Assembly: GCA_963738545.1 (NCBI GenBank) | Contig: CAVTXA010000009.1 | Coordinates: 248,001 to 312,000 of the forward strand | DNA from: Bog-756 sp963738545 | GTDB lineage: Bacteria > Actinomycetota > Acidimicrobiia > Acidimicrobiales > RAAP-2 | Direction of reading: 5' to 3' | DNA: 64,000 bases | In this document: piece after piece, positions 8,279 to 17,667 of the stretch | Layout: every line of letters starts with the position of its first letter | How positions within the stretch are numbered: position 1 is the first letter of the stretch | Position numbers and translations under genes: made by a program | Notes under the pieces: generated by a model | Seen by the model: the letters and a program-made list of their open reading frames with translations, nothing else | Databases searched by the model: none | What the model was told of the DNA's origin: nothing

Positions 8279-9364
8279 TCACGGGGCCCGGTCGAGGCTC
8301 TCTTTCCTGCGGGAGGCCACTTCGTCGATCTGCTCCATCCCCGGCCCTCCCGATGACGGGCCTTCACCAGACGGCTCGGCTCCGACCAGCGCGCCGAAGG
8401 TGGCCCGCACCGAGGTCCGAAGGGCATCGAGGTCGTACCCGCCCTCGAGGAACAGCACCAGGCGCCCGGGGACGGGAGCGTATCCCGCCACCACCGTGGC
8501 CAGCTCGGCGAAGTCGGCGTCGGTGAGGGCGAGGTCGGCCAAGGGGTCGGCCCGATGGGCATCGAAGCCCGCCGACACCAGCACCCAGGTCGGAGCGAAC
8601 GCCTCCACGGCGGGTGTGACCAGACGGTCGAACGCCCGGCGCAGGACGTCGCCGGTGGCCCCGGCGGGCAGGGGCACGTTGAGCGTCGTGCCCGGGGCGC
8701 CGGAGCCGCCGACATCCGACGCCCTGCCGGTACCGGGATAGCTCGGCCACTGGTGCGTCGACACGTAGAGGACCTTCGGCTCGTCCCAGAAGAGGGCCTC
8801 GGTGCCGTTCCCGTGATGGACGTCCCAGTCGACGATCAACACCCGCTCGCCCGCCGCGGCCAGGGATGCGGCCGCAACCGCCACGTTGTTGACGAGGCAG
8901 AAACCCATGGAGCGGTCGGCCAGGGCGTGGTGGCCGGGCGGTCGGGCCACCACGAAGGCCAGGTCGCCCCGGCCCCGCTGGAGCTCGTCGATGGCCACCA
9001 AGCCGGCACCGGCAGCCCGCGTGGCGATGGCCCAGGACTCCGACGTGGCGTAGGTGTCGGCGTCGATGGAGCCACCACCTTGCTCGCAGAACGAGAGGAG
9101 TTGCCCGAGATGGAGATCGGTGTGGACCCTTCCGAGCTCGAGGAGTCCGGCCGGACGAGGGGTCACGGTCACGAGGTCGGCACCGAGATCGAGGTCGGCG
9201 AGTCCCTCCATCACGGCGGCCACCCGGGCCGGCCGCTCCGGGTGGCCGGGATCGGCGTGCTCCTCACCCGCCTCGGGGCCGATGACGGTCAGCACCTCGG
9301 CCCGCCGTGATGATGCCGTGGGCAGATGATCACCGGTTGCTCCTTCGGTCGGTGGCCCCGGCAT
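8279..9364 (-). CDS. histone deacetylase-family amidohydrolase
   Basis: A ~361-residue zinc-dependent deacetylase-superfamily protein (class II HDAC/acetylpolyamine amidohydrolase type). All signature blocks are present: GHPERPARV near the N-terminus, RPPGHHA (141-147, catalytic His pair), GFCLVNN, VDWDVHHGNGTE (178-189, zinc ligands), SAGFDAHRADPL and LEGGYDLDAL. Bacterial members remove acyl groups from polyamines, metabolites or protein lysines. The ATG at 9364 follows a weak GAGG; a GTG about 20 codons later is possible because the conserved region begins only at about residue 25. It is divergent from the antiporter gene. Confidence 0.85.
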   Translation of the reverse strand: MPGPPTEGATGDHLPTASSRRAEVLTVIGPEAGEEHADPGHPERPARVAAVMEGLADLDLGADLVTVTPRPAGLLELGRVHTDLHLGQLLSFCEQGGGSIDADTYATSESWAIATRAAGAGLVAIDELQRGRGDLAFVVARPPGHHALADRSMGFCLVNNVAVAAASLAAAGERVLIVDWDVHHGNGTEALFWDEPKVLYVSTHQWPSYPGTGRASDVGGSGAPGTTLNVPLPAGATGDVLRRAFDRLVTPAVEAFAPTWVLVSAGFDAHRADPLADLALTDADFAELATVVAGYAPVPGRLVLFLEGGYDLDALRTSVRATFGALVGAEPSGEGPSSGGPGMEQIDEVASRRKESLDRAP

Positions 9365-9531
9365 CCGTGCTGCCTCGGCCCCCACAGAGTCTGCCCCAGT
9401 CCGGCCGGGCCCCGGGACGCGCCAGGTCGTCGCGCCCGACGGAGCCGCCCGTCTTCGCCGTACCCGGGGTGCCGCCACGCCGGAGCCTAAAGTGAACCGA
9501 TGTCCACGAGGCCGTCGGGGGATGGGGGAGC

Positions 9532-10824
9532 GTGACGACCGCCTCGGTCACCACCCTGGTCCTCATCGCCCTGGCCGCGGTTCTCGCCCCGGTGCTCTCC
9601 GAGCTCACCGGGGCCATCGCCATTCCCGAGATCGTGATTCAGATCGGTCTCGGGATCCTCATGGGCCCCTACGTGCTCAACATCGCCCATGTGAGCGGCG
9701 TGGTCACCGGCCTCTCTGACCTGGGCCTCACCTTCCTGATCTTCCTGGCCGGCTATGAACTGGACCTCCAGAAGATACGGGGCCGACCGCTCGAGCTGGC
9801 TCTGGCCGGCTGGGCCATCTCGTTGGTCATCGGACTCGGCGCGGCATTCGCCCTGGTCTCCTCAGGCCTGGCCCGGGACACCGTGGTCGTGGGTCTGGCC
9901 CTCACCACCACGGCACTCGGGACCCTGGTCCCGATGCTCCGCGACGCCCGCGTCATGGACACCCGGTTCGGCGCGTACATCTCGGCGATCGGCACCGTGG
10001 GGGAGTTCGGCCCCATCGTGGCCGTGGCCCTGTTGTTGACCAACAAGGACCCGCTGTTGACCTCGCTCCTGCTGGTGGCGTTCATCTCCCTGGCCGTGGC
10101 CACGGTGCTGTTGGCGGCGAGAGCCCAGCCACCCCGTCTGGTGCACATGCTGAGCCGACATCTCGAATCGAGTGCACAGCTGCCCGTCCGGGTGGCGCTG
10201 CTGTTCATCGTGCTGCTCGTGCTGCTGGCCGAGACGCTCGGTCTCGATGTGCTCCTCGGTGCGTTCGCGGCCGGCATCGTCGTCCGCCTGTTCTCGGCTG
10301 GGGGGGAGATCGCCGCAGTGCGGGGAAAGCTGGAAGCCATCGGATTCGGCTTCCTCATCCCCGTCTTCTTCGTGGTCAGCGGCATCCAGTTCGACCTCCA
10401 CGTGTTCGTCGTGGACCCGAAGTCGCTGTGGCGGGTGGGTCTGTTCCTGGTGCTGATGCTGGCGGCCCGCGGCGCCCCGATCTTCCTCATCTACCTGAGG
10501 GTCCTCACCCCGCCCGAACGGGTGCCGATGGCCCTGCTCTCCGCCACCGGGCTGCCCCTGATCGTCGTCATCACCAGCATTGCCCTGTCGGAGGGGAAGA
10601 TGCTGGCCGTCAATGCCGCCTCCCTGGTGGCGGCGGGCATGCTCTCGGTGCTGCTGTTCCCGGCCATCGGACTGTGGCGCATGCGCACTGCCGGCCTCGC
10701 CGTGGCCATCACCGACCAGGACCCGGCCGACCCGGACGGTGCGGAGGTCTCCGGGCCGTTGGTGACTGACTCCTCGACCGAGGCCGACACCCCGGACGGC
10801 CCCGAGCACCCGCCGACCGCCTGA
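9532..10824 (+). CDS. CPA2-family cation:proton antiporter
   Basis: A 430-residue integral membrane protein of the Kef/NapA type (CPA2). It is almost entirely hydrophobic helices, with typical segments LTFLIFLAGYELD, GTVGEFGPIVAVALLL, LLGAFAAGIVVRL and GFGFLIPVFFVVSG. It would exchange Na+ or K+ for protons across the cytoplasmic membrane. Unlike KefB/KefC it has no TrkA-N/RCK nucleotide-binding domain; the C-terminus is a short acidic, Pro-rich tail. The start is GTG at 9532 with GGGG-rich sequence upstream. It converges on the DsbA-like gene. Confidence 0.85.
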   Translation: MTTASVTTLVLIALAAVLAPVLSELTGAIAIPEIVIQIGLGILMGPYVLNIAHVSGVVTGLSDLGLTFLIFLAGYELDLQKIRGRPLELALAGWAISLVIGLGAAFALVSSGLARDTVVVGLALTTTALGTLVPMLRDARVMDTRFGAYISAIGTVGEFGPIVAVALLLTNKDPLLTSLLLVAFISLAVATVLLAARAQPPRLVHMLSRHLESSAQLPVRVALLFIVLLVLLAETLGLDVLLGAFAAGIVVRLFSAGGEIAAVRGKLEAIGFGFLIPVFFVVSGIQFDLHVFVVDPKSLWRVGLFLVLMLAARGAPIFLIYLRVLTPPERVPMALLSATGLPLIVVITSIALSEGKMLAVNAASLVAAGMLSVLLFPAIGLWRMRTAGLAVAITDQDPADPDGAEVSGPLVTDSSTEADTPDGPEHPPTA

Positions 10825-10848
10825 GCGACCCCCGGCCGGCTCAGGTGG

Positions 10849-11541
10849 TCAGGGTGTGTCGTTCTGGACGGTGAACCAGTCCCGGGCCTCGAGATAGGAC
10901 GAGAAGGCCGTAGCGATGGCGTCGATGTCCTCGGCCCGCTTGGGCCGCTGGACCTCGTAGACGTGCGGGAACTCCAGCCACCCGGTGACCAGCTCCCACA
11001 GCCGCAGTGCCGCGTCACCCGTCGGTGGGTCGACCAGGACCGGCCCGAACAGCGCCTGACCGTCATCGAAGACGAGGGTCGGGACACCAAAACCTCCCTT
11101 GGACACGACCAGGTCGTGCTCGGCACGGACCTCGTCACCGGTGGAGGGATCCCCGATGGCGGTGGCCACGATGCCCGGGTCGAGACCCATCTCGGACAGG
11201 AGCGCCTCGGCGACGTCGGGACGGTGGGGCTTGCGCCCCTCCTCGTGGAGGGCGCGTCCGGCCACCTGGTACCACCGGTCGAGAAGCTCCGGGTCCTTCC
11301 GGCGAAGGAGGGCACCGATCCGCATCATCGACCAGCCGTAGGACCACTCCCGCTCCCAGGGGTGCTTCTTGCCCTCGGCCCGGTTGATCTCCTCGAGGCT
11401 GAAGAACCGCCACCGGACGTCGAGTCCGGACCGGTCCCGGACCTCGCGGATCCACAGGGACGTCTGGTACGCGTAGGGGCACATGATGTCGAAGTGGAAG
11501 TCGACCGCCCATGGTGGGTCAGGCACCTTCGAACTGCTCAT
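10849..11541 (-). CDS. DsbA-family oxidoreductase (mycothiol-linked, Rv2466c-like)
   Basis: A 230-residue thioredoxin-fold protein with a helical insertion, of the DsbA/FrnE group that includes the mycothiol-dependent reductase Rv2466c. The active-site segment is FDIMCPYAYQTS, so the motif is C-P-Y-A with one cysteine instead of C-x-x-C. That suggests a monothiol mechanism using a low-molecular-weight thiol. The cis-proline loop is GGFGVPTLV. The ATG at 11541 is supported by AAGGAGG seven bases upstream; a longer open frame to 11727 lies inside the LysR gene and is not used. Confidence 0.75.
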   Translation of the reverse strand: MSSSKVPDPPWAVDFHFDIMCPYAYQTSLWIREVRDRSGLDVRWRFFSLEEINRAEGKKHPWEREWSYGWSMMRIGALLRRKDPELLDRWYQVAGRALHEEGRKPHRPDVAEALLSEMGLDPGIVATAIGDPSTGDEVRAEHDLVVSKGGFGVPTLVFDDGQALFGPVLVDPPTGDAALRLWELVTGWLEFPHVYEVQRPKRAEDIDAIATAFSSYLEARDWFTVQNDTP

Positions 11542-11584
11542 GGCCAACCTCCTTCGTCCCGTCGGCGTCGATCCTCCGACCCGT

Positions 11585-12544
11585 TCACGGTACCCGGTCG
11601 GTCCCGTCGGCCCCGAGTCCGGTGGCCAGCCCGACGAAGCGGGCCGCCGCCGGGGCCAGCGTTCCGCTCCGGTGGATGAGGGCGATACTCCGTTCCACCG
11701 CCGGGGTCGGGCGGGCCACGGTCGCACCTAGAGCCCCCGCCACTGCGGCGATGGGCTCGGGGACCAGCGCCGCCCCGGCCCCGGCCAGCACCAGAGCCAA
11801 GATGGCGTCCCGTTGGGCGGTGACCACCGCTACCCGAGGCTCCACCCCCGCGCCGGTGAAGCCCTCGTCGAGGAGGCGGCGGGTGGAGGTCCCCACCGGA
11901 GCGGCCACGAACGGCGTGTGGGCCAGATCGGCCAGGGCCACCTCGGGGAGCGCCGTGTGGAGACCGGGACGACCGGCGGCTCCGACCCCGACCGCTTCGC
12001 CGATGGGATTGCCCCAACCGCCCAGTCCGGGCGGGAGGATGAGCAGGAGCGCCTGGCTCCCGATGATCCGGCTGGTCAGATCGGAGGGCGTTTCGGTCGA
12101 CTCGGTGATCCCTGCCTCACAGCGCCCGTCGCGCACCATGGCCACCAGGTCCGACGAGTCCTCGGGGGCGGCAAGGTCCACATCCACCCCCGGGTACCGC
12201 CGCCGGAACCGCCCCACCAGATCCGCCAGGGGATCGGCGGCCAACGTGGGGAGACTGGCCAGGGCCAGCGTGCCGGACCGCACACCGGCCACGGCGGCCA
12301 CCGCCGCCCGTCCGGTCTCGACGTCGCGGAGGGCCTGTCGGGCCGGACCCACGAGCGCCTCGCCGGCCGCGGTCAGGTGGACCCGTCGCCCCACTCGGGC
12401 GAAGAGCCTCACCGCCAGTTCGCGTTCCAACTCCTTGACGGCCAGGGAGAGGGCGGGTTGGCTCACGTCCATCTCGTCGGCGGCCGCGGTGAAACCACCG
12501 TGGTCGACGACGGCCAGAAAGTAGGTCAGCCGGCGGAGATCCAT
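11585..12544 (-). CDS. LysR-family transcriptional regulator
   Basis: A 319-residue LysR-type regulator. The N-terminal winged helix-turn-helix (residues ~1-60) has the classical GGFTAAADEMDVSQPALSLAVKEL-like recognition region, followed by the linker helix and an effector domain with two Rossmann-like lobes (~90-300). It is transcribed away from an MFS exporter across a 70-base AT-rich gap, the usual LysR arrangement. It most likely controls that exporter and itself. A TATGAT box six bases before its ATG suggests a leaderless, autoregulated mRNA. Confidence 0.85.
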   Translation of the reverse strand: MDLRRLTYFLAVVDHGGFTAAADEMDVSQPALSLAVKELERELAVRLFARVGRRVHLTAAGEALVGPARQALRDVETGRAAVAAVAGVRSGTLALASLPTLAADPLADLVGRFRRRYPGVDVDLAAPEDSSDLVAMVRDGRCEAGITESTETPSDLTSRIIGSQALLLILPPGLGGWGNPIGEAVGVGAAGRPGLHTALPEVALADLAHTPFVAAPVGTSTRRLLDEGFTGAGVEPRVAVVTAQRDAILALVLAGAGAALVPEPIAAVAGALGATVARPTPAVERSIALIHRSGTLAPAAARFVGLATGLGADGTDRVP

Positions 12545-12616
12545 AAGTAAATCATATCAATATCATGAGTTGCATCTATTCGACTTCTGGATAGCCGGTG
12601 GCCACACTGGATCGTG
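12545..12616. promoter_or_regulatory. AT-rich divergent control region between LysR and MFS genes
   Basis: A strongly AT-rich patch (12545-12575) in otherwise very G+C-rich DNA. On the minus strand TATGAT (12556-12551) is six bases before the LysR ATG. Overlapping it is an imperfect dyad, TCAT-N9-ATGA, at 12552-12568 with an ATAT-N2-ATAT core. It is a good candidate for the LysR operator; binding of regulator here would cover its own -10 region and face the exporter gene. Confidence 0.5.
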
Positions 12617-14110
12617 ATGGGCGCGGCGATCGTCAGTGAGGAACGGGCCAACGGTTGGCACCAGCTGACCGTCGAGCCCAGACGCCCCGCGGTGGTCCGG
12701 AGGCTTCCCCGGGGCTACCTGCTGGCGGTGGCGGCGGTGTGCGTGGGCGCATTCATGGGCCAGCTGGACGCCAGCATCGTCACCCTGGCCTTTCCGGCCC
12801 TCGAGCGGTCGTTCCACACCGGGGTGGCTTCGGTCAGTTGGGTGGGACTCAGCTACCTGTTGGTACTGGTGGCCACCGTGGCCGCCGTGGGGCGGTTTGC
12901 CGACATGGTGGGCAGGAAGCTGCTCTACCTCTACGGCTTCGTCATCTTCATCGCCGGATCGGTGCTCTGTGCCGCCGCCCCCTCCCTCCTGGCCCTGGAC
13001 GCCTTCCGGGCCGTCCAGGCTGTCGGTGCGGCCATGCTGCAGGCCAACAGCGTGGCCATCATCGCCTTGGCCGTTCCCCGGCGGCGCCTGGGGCGCGCCC
13101 TCGGGATCCAAGGGGCGGCCCAGGCCCTCGGACTCGCCCTCGGCCCCACGGTCGGGGGGCTCCTGTTGGCCGCCGGTGGGTGGCGCCTGCTCTTCCTCGT
13201 CAATGTCCCCGTTGGTCTGGTGGGACTGGTGGCGGCGCTGCTGTTCGTCCCCCGAAGCACCCACCTCCAGGGGCGGGTCGAGTTCGACTGGGCGGGGTTC
13301 GCCCTCTTCTTCCCGGCCGTTGCCGGCCTGGTCTTCGCCATCTCGCAGGGAAACCACCAGGGATGGACCTCGCCGATCATCGTGGCCTCGATGATCGCCG
13401 CCCTCGGCCTCGGCGCTGGCTTCGTGATGCGGGAGCGACGGTGCCCGAACCCCATGGTCGACCTCTCGATGTTCCGTCGGATGCGATTCACCTCCGGGGT
13501 GTCGAGCAGCCTGCTGGCCTTCCTGGTGCTGTTCGGGGTGCTGGTCGTGGTGCCGTTCTTGCTGGAGCGGGCGGACGGATTCGGGACGGTGCGGACGGGG
13601 CTCGAGCTCATGGTCATGCCCCTGGCCCTCGGTCTGGTGGCTCCCTTCTCGGGACGGATGGCCGACGCTTTGGGCGTGCGCCGACCGGCGGTTGCCGGCC
13701 TGTGCATGACGGCGGCAGGGTTGGTGCTCTTGTCCTGGCTCCGACCCCCGACTCCGGGATTCCTGGCCTTGCTGGCCCTGACCGGAGCCGGGCTGGGGCT
13801 GTTCATCGCCCCCAACAACGCTGGGATCATGGCCGCAGTGCCGGCACCGCAGTCCGGTCTGGCCTCCGGCCTGCTCAACATGAGCCGGGGGCTGGGGACG
13901 GCGATGGGCCTGGCCGTGACCACGGCCGTCTTCACTACCCTCGGGGGGGACGGTGGCACGCCCTCAGAGGTCCGCTCGGCGGTGGCGGTCACCTTCTCGG
14001 TTCTGGCGGGCGTCGCTCTGGTCGCGGGGATGATCACCGCCCTCGGATCCAGTGCGGAACCACTGCGAGCACGGTGTCACGACGAGGTGGTGACACCGGT
14101 CCCCGACTGA
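12617..14110 (+). CDS. MFS drug exporter, DHA2 (EmrB/QacA-like, 14-TM) family
   Basis: A 497-residue membrane transporter of the major facilitator superfamily. The N-terminal helix carries the DHA2 signature GQLDASIVTLAFPAL, loop 2-3 has motif A (GRFADMVGRKLLY), and helix 5 has the antiporter motif GPTVGGLLL. The length and about 14 hydrophobic segments fit the drug:proton antiporter-2 family. The substrate is unknown and is likely a hydrophobic toxic compound. I use the ATG at 12617; a GTG immediately before it is an alternative. It is probably regulated by the divergent LysR gene. Confidence 0.85.
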   Translation: MGAAIVSEERANGWHQLTVEPRRPAVVRRLPRGYLLAVAAVCVGAFMGQLDASIVTLAFPALERSFHTGVASVSWVGLSYLLVLVATVAAVGRFADMVGRKLLYLYGFVIFIAGSVLCAAAPSLLALDAFRAVQAVGAAMLQANSVAIIALAVPRRRLGRALGIQGAAQALGLALGPTVGGLLLAAGGWRLLFLVNVPVGLVGLVAALLFVPRSTHLQGRVEFDWAGFALFFPAVAGLVFAISQGNHQGWTSPIIVASMIAALGLGAGFVMRERRCPNPMVDLSMFRRMRFTSGVSSSLLAFLVLFGVLVVVPFLLERADGFGTVRTGLELMVMPLALGLVAPFSGRMADALGVRRPAVAGLCMTAAGLVLLSWLRPPTPGFLALLALTGAGLGLFIAPNNAGIMAAVPAPQSGLASGLLNMSRGLGTAMGLAVTTAVFTTLGGDGGTPSEVRSAVAVTFSVLAGVALVAGMITALGSSAEPLRARCHDEVVTPVPD

Positions 14111-14191
14111 CCGGTGGTGCCCAATCTCCCTCCCCGGGCCCGCCGGTCGGGTCGGCCTGTCGGTGAAGAGGGTGGAGCCTCCGCTCCTAGT

Positions 14192-15172
14192 TCAAAAGTG
14201 GCCGAGCACCGGGTGGGGAACGTAGGGCTCCTCGAGACGGGCCATGTCGTCGTCGGTCAAGGTCAGCTCCTCGGCGGCGAGGGCGTCGGCCAGGTGCGAC
14301 GGCTTGGTGGCACCGATGATGGGTGCGGTGACGCCGGCCCTGGCCAGCACCCAGGCCAGGGCCACCTGGGCCGGTGGCACTCCGTACCCGGTGGCCACCT
14401 CTTCCACCCGTTCCACGACGTCGAAGTCCGTGGGCTGGCTGTAGAGGTAGTCGGTGAAGGGATCGGTGTCCGAGCGGGTGGTCCGGTGCTCCCCGGTACG
14501 GCTCCGGTTCCCGGCCAGGACGCCTCGGGCCAGGGGGCTCCAGGGGATGATCCCGACACCCTGGTGGATGCACTGGGGGATCATCTCTCGCTCCTCCTCA
14601 CGGTAGATCAAGTTGTAGTGCGGCTGCATGGAGACGAACCGGGTGCCGTGGTCACGGTCGGCCACGCGCTGCGCCTCGGCGAACTGCCAGGCGAACATGC
14701 TGCTGGCGCCGATGTAGCGCGCCTTGCCGGCGCGGACCACGTCGTGCAGCGCCCCCATCGTCTCCTCGATCGGGGTCCGGGGGTCCCAGCGGTGGATCTG
14801 ATACAGGTCCACGTACTCGAGGCCCAGGCGGGCGAGTGAGGCATCGATGCCGGCCAGGATGTGCTTGCGGGACAGGCCTCCACCGTTCTCACCTGGGGTG
14901 ACCGGCATGAAGACCTTGGTCGCCACCACCATCTCCTCCCGGCTCAAGTACTTGGGCAGTAGGCGTCCGGTGGCCACCTCGCTGGCTCCCCCCGAATAGG
15001 TGTCGGCGGTGTCGAAGAAGGTGATGCCACCCTCCACTGCCGCCCGGACGATGGGTTCGGCCTGGTCCTCGTCGAGTACCCACGGGCGGTCGCTGTCGTT
15101 GCCGAAACTCATCATCCCGAGGCACACCCGCGAGACCCGCAAGCCGGTCGTTCCCAGGTTCGTGTAGCGCAC
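14192..15172 (-). CDS. aldo/keto reductase
   Basis: A 326-residue NADPH-dependent aldo/keto reductase of the AKR11/YajO-like type. The tetrad is D54 (FFDTADTYS), Y59, K86 (VATKV) and H127 (LYQIHRWD). The C-terminal cofactor region has IIPWSPLARGVLAG and APIIGATKPSHL. The GTG at 15172 is preceded by AGGAGG with five bases of spacing. It faces away from the transport operon and ends close to the end of the MFS gene. Confidence 0.9.
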   Translation of the reverse strand: MRYTNLGTTGLRVSRVCLGMMSFGNDSDRPWVLDEDQAEPIVRAAVEGGITFFDTADTYSGGASEVATGRLLPKYLSREEMVVATKVFMPVTPGENGGGLSRKHILAGIDASLARLGLEYVDLYQIHRWDPRTPIEETMGALHDVVRAGKARYIGASSMFAWQFAEAQRVADRDHGTRFVSMQPHYNLIYREEEREMIPQCIHQGVGIIPWSPLARGVLAGNRSRTGEHRTTRSDTDPFTDYLYSQPTDFDVVERVEEVATGYGVPPAQVALAWVLARAGVTAPIIGATKPSHLADALAAEELTLTDDDMARLEEPYVPHPVLGHF

Positions 15173-15532
15173 TGGTTCCTCCTATCGGCGGTGACCCCGG
15201 GTCGGTTACCCGGTGACGTCGGACCACTGATGACCCTATCGGGGACGTGCGCTCGGACGTGTGGGGATAGGCGGTCCGGGTGGAGCGGGCGACGACCGTG
15301 GCCCGACCGGCCCCGCGGTCGAAGCCCGGGACCGGGTCTACGTCATTGAACTGGGAGTATCGGCTTCCCCATTTCTCAGAAACCTCACAGGTGACTGTGG
15401 CCTGGCGTCAATGTTTGCTCGTTTGGATGGCCCAGCCACCCAGCGGCGGGCCCTGATCGGCCCCGCTCGGGACCTGGGCCCGAGACGGCCCCGTACCGGT
15501 GACCGGACAGCAACCCGACAAGTGAGGCGTAG
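15173..15532. other. 360-base intergenic region upstream of the MacAB-like operon
   Basis: No convincing gene is visible. Frames crossing it lack good starts and have unnatural composition. It must contain the promoters of the divergent aldo/keto reductase and of the five-gene transport operon. A perfect small dyad, CACAG-GTGA-CTGTG (15386-15399), lies in a locally less G+C-rich stretch and could be an operator. Confidence 0.4.
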
Positions 15533-16834
15533 GTGGGTACCAAACGCAGGAGGTGGTTCACCCGGAGGCCCGCCATCGTCACGGCCGCCGTGGTCGTGGC
15601 CGTGGCTGCCGGGTTGGGCATCTGGTTGGCCACCACCAGCTCGAGTGCCTCCCCGCTCATCACCACGACCACCGCCGTGGAGACGGTGGCGACGGGGACC
15701 ATCACCCAGGCCGTGTCCTCGTCAGGGACCATCGAGCCCGCTGAACAGGCCAGCCTCAATTTCGGCCAGTCCGGGCGCGTCACCGCCGTGGACGTGAGCG
15801 CCGGCCAGACGGTGAGTGCGGGTCAGGCGCTGGCCGCCATCGACGACACCTCGTTGACCGCCTCGTTGGCCCAGGCCCAGGCCAGTCTGGCCAACGACCA
15901 GGCCCAGCTGGCCACCGACCAGGGCGATGGTGCCTCGTCGGCCCAGATCGCCTCCGACCAGGCCGGCATCCTGGTGGCTCAGAACCAGGTCAGCAGTGCG
16001 CAGACCGCGCTTGACCAGGCCACGTTGACATCGACCATCGCCGGCACCGTGGCATCGATCAGCCTGACCGTGGGACAGCAGGTCACCGGGACGTCGTCGT
16101 CGTCCGGCTCGGGGGGCTCCTCGTCGTCCTCGACGGGCTCGACGGGTTCGTCGGGTGGGGGCTCCTTCGCCGGCAGCGGAGCGTCCTCGAGTCTCGGCAG
16201 CAGCGCATCCTCGGCCACCTCCACCTCGACCTCGTCAGGGTCCAGTTCGTCGACGGCACAGGTCGTCGTGGTGTCCACCGGGTCCTACATCGTCAACGCC
16301 ACGGTGGACAGCACCCAAGTGGGTCAGCTGAAGGTGGGGGATCAGGCCACCATCACCGTCTCCGGATCCACCACCCCCATCTACGGCACGGTGGGCTCGA
16401 TCGGGCTGCTGGCCTCGACCACGTCCGGTGTGGCGAGCTTCCCCGTCGTCATCGATGTGACCGGGAGCCCTACGGGCATCTACGGGGGGTCGAGCGCCAC
16501 CGTGTCGATCATCACCGAAGAGCTCCAAGACGTCGTGGTCGTTCCCACCGGGGCCATCCACTACAGCGGCAACGGCACCACGGTGACGCTCGATGCCGAC
16601 GGCACGAAGACCAGCCGGACCGTCCAGATCGGGGCGGCTTCGGGCGGTGACACCCAGATCACCAGCGGACTGTCGGTGGGTGACAAGGTCGAGGTCACCA
16701 CGGTCACCTTCCACGGTGGTCTCGGCGCCGGCACCGGCCGGTCGGGTCTCTTCGGCGGAACGGGTGGTGGATTCGGGGGAGGCGGCTTCGGTGGTGCGGG
16801 CCGATTCAGTGGTGGCGGAGGGTTCGGGGGATGA
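15533..16834 (+). CDS. MacA/HlyD-like membrane-fusion (adaptor) protein 1
   Basis: A 433-residue membrane-anchored adaptor for the ABC transporter encoded next. A basic start and one membrane segment (~13-33) are followed by the two lipoyl half-motifs (~72-106 and ~166-186) around a short Gln/Ala-rich hairpin (107-165). A Ser/Gly-rich insert (186-241) and a beta-barrel region (243-390) come next. The tail (395-433) is almost only Gly and Phe (GGGFGGGGFGG). The start is GTG with a GAGG six bases upstream. Its stop overlaps the ATPase start (ATGA). In Gram-negative bacteria MacA links to TolC; here no outer-membrane factor is present, so the Gly/Phe tail may contact the wall or another partner (inference). 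Confidence 0.85.
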   Translation: MGTKRRRWFTRRPAIVTAAVVVAVAAGLGIWLATTSSSASPLITTTTAVETVATGTITQAVSSSGTIEPAEQASLNFGQSGRVTAVDVSAGQTVSAGQALAAIDDTSLTASLAQAQASLANDQAQLATDQGDGASSAQIASDQAGILVAQNQVSSAQTALDQATLTSTIAGTVASISLTVGQQVTGTSSSSGSGGSSSSSTGSTGSSGGGSFAGSGASSSLGSSASSATSTSTSSGSSSSTAQVVVVSTGSYIVNATVDSTQVGQLKVGDQATITVSGSTTPIYGTVGSIGLLASTTSGVASFPVVIDVTGSPTGIYGGSSATVSIITEELQDVVVVPTGAIHYSGNGTTVTLDADGTKTSRTVQIGAASGGDTQITSGLSVGDKVEVTTVTFHGGLGAGTGRSGLFGGTGGGFGGGGFGGAGRFSGGGGFGG

Positions 16835-17667
16835 CGCCGCGACGATCGGATGCCCCAGAGCCGCCGCCCGCCGCCCGCGCCCCCCTCGGCGGTCCGGGCT
16901 CCTCAGGGGGCGAGGACACGGCCGAGGTGTGGGTCGAGCGCACCGACACGCACCGCCTCGTCCGTCCCGCCGTCATCGACGTCACCCACGTCACGAAGAC
17001 CTACTCGACGGGCGTTCTGGAGGTCGAGGCCCTCCGCGGCGTCTCGTTCTCCATCGACACCGGTGAGTACGTGGCCATCATGGGCCCCTCCGGTTCGGGC
17101 AAGTCGACCCTCATGCACATCCTGGGCTGCCTAGACGTACCGACCTCGGGTCGCTTCCGCCTGGCCGGCGAGGACGTAAGCACGATGAGCGAGGACGAAC
17201 TGGCCCATGTCCGAAACCGGCGGATCGGCTTCGTCTTCCAGCAGTTCAACCTCCTGGCGTCGCTGTCGGCCTGGCGGAACGTCGAGCTCCCTCTGGTCTA
17301 CGCCGGGATCGACCGACAGTCCCGCAAGGCACAGGCCCTGGCCGCGCTGGAGCGGGTCGGGCTCGCCGATCGGATCGAGCACCGACCCGGTGAGCTGTCC
17401 GGCGGCCAGCAGCAACGGGTGGCCGTGGCCCGCGCGCTGGTCACCGATCCGGCCCTGATCCTGGCCGACGAGCCGACGGGCAACCTCGACTCGGTCTCGG
17501 CCCGGGAGGTCCTGGACCTGCTGGACGAGCTCCACGGCAGTGGTCGGACCATCGTCCTCATCACCCACGACGCCGACGTCGCCCGTTCCGCCGAGCGGAC
17601 GATGGGTATCCGGGACGGTCAGGTGTTCGATGCCGTGGCCACCGGGGCCGGGACCGGTGCCCGTTGA
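16831..17667 (+). CDS. MacB-type ABC transporter ATPase
   Basis: A 278-residue ABC ATPase of the MacB/LolD family. It has Walker A GPSGSGKST (85-93), a Q-loop at Q137-Q138, the signature LSGGQQQR (189-196), Walker B LILADEP (209-215) and the H-loop His246. The first ~48 residues are a Pro/Gly-rich extension before the ATPase fold. The gene overlaps the adaptor before it and the permease after it by a few bases, indicating tight coupling. It would drive the type VII (mechanotransmission) permease. Confidence 0.9.
   Translation: MTPRRSDAPEPPPAARAPLGGPGSSGGEDTAEVWVERTDTHRLVRPAVIDVTHVTKTYSTGVLEVEALRGVSFSIDTGEYVAIMGPSGSGKSTLMHILGCLDVPTSGRFRLAGEDVSTMSEDELAHVRNRRIGFVFQQFNLLASLSAWRNVELPLVYAGIDRQSRKAQALAALERVGLADRIEHRPGELSGGQQQRVAVARALVTDPALILADEPTGNLDSVSAREVLDLLDELHGSGRTIVLITHDADVARSAERTMGIRDGQVFDAVATGAGTGAR

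Noticed and set aside
15261..15797. Plus-strand frame in the gap before the MacAB-like operon
   Set aside because: It runs into the first adaptor gene in the wrong frame, has skewed Arg/Pro composition and no domain or ribosome site.
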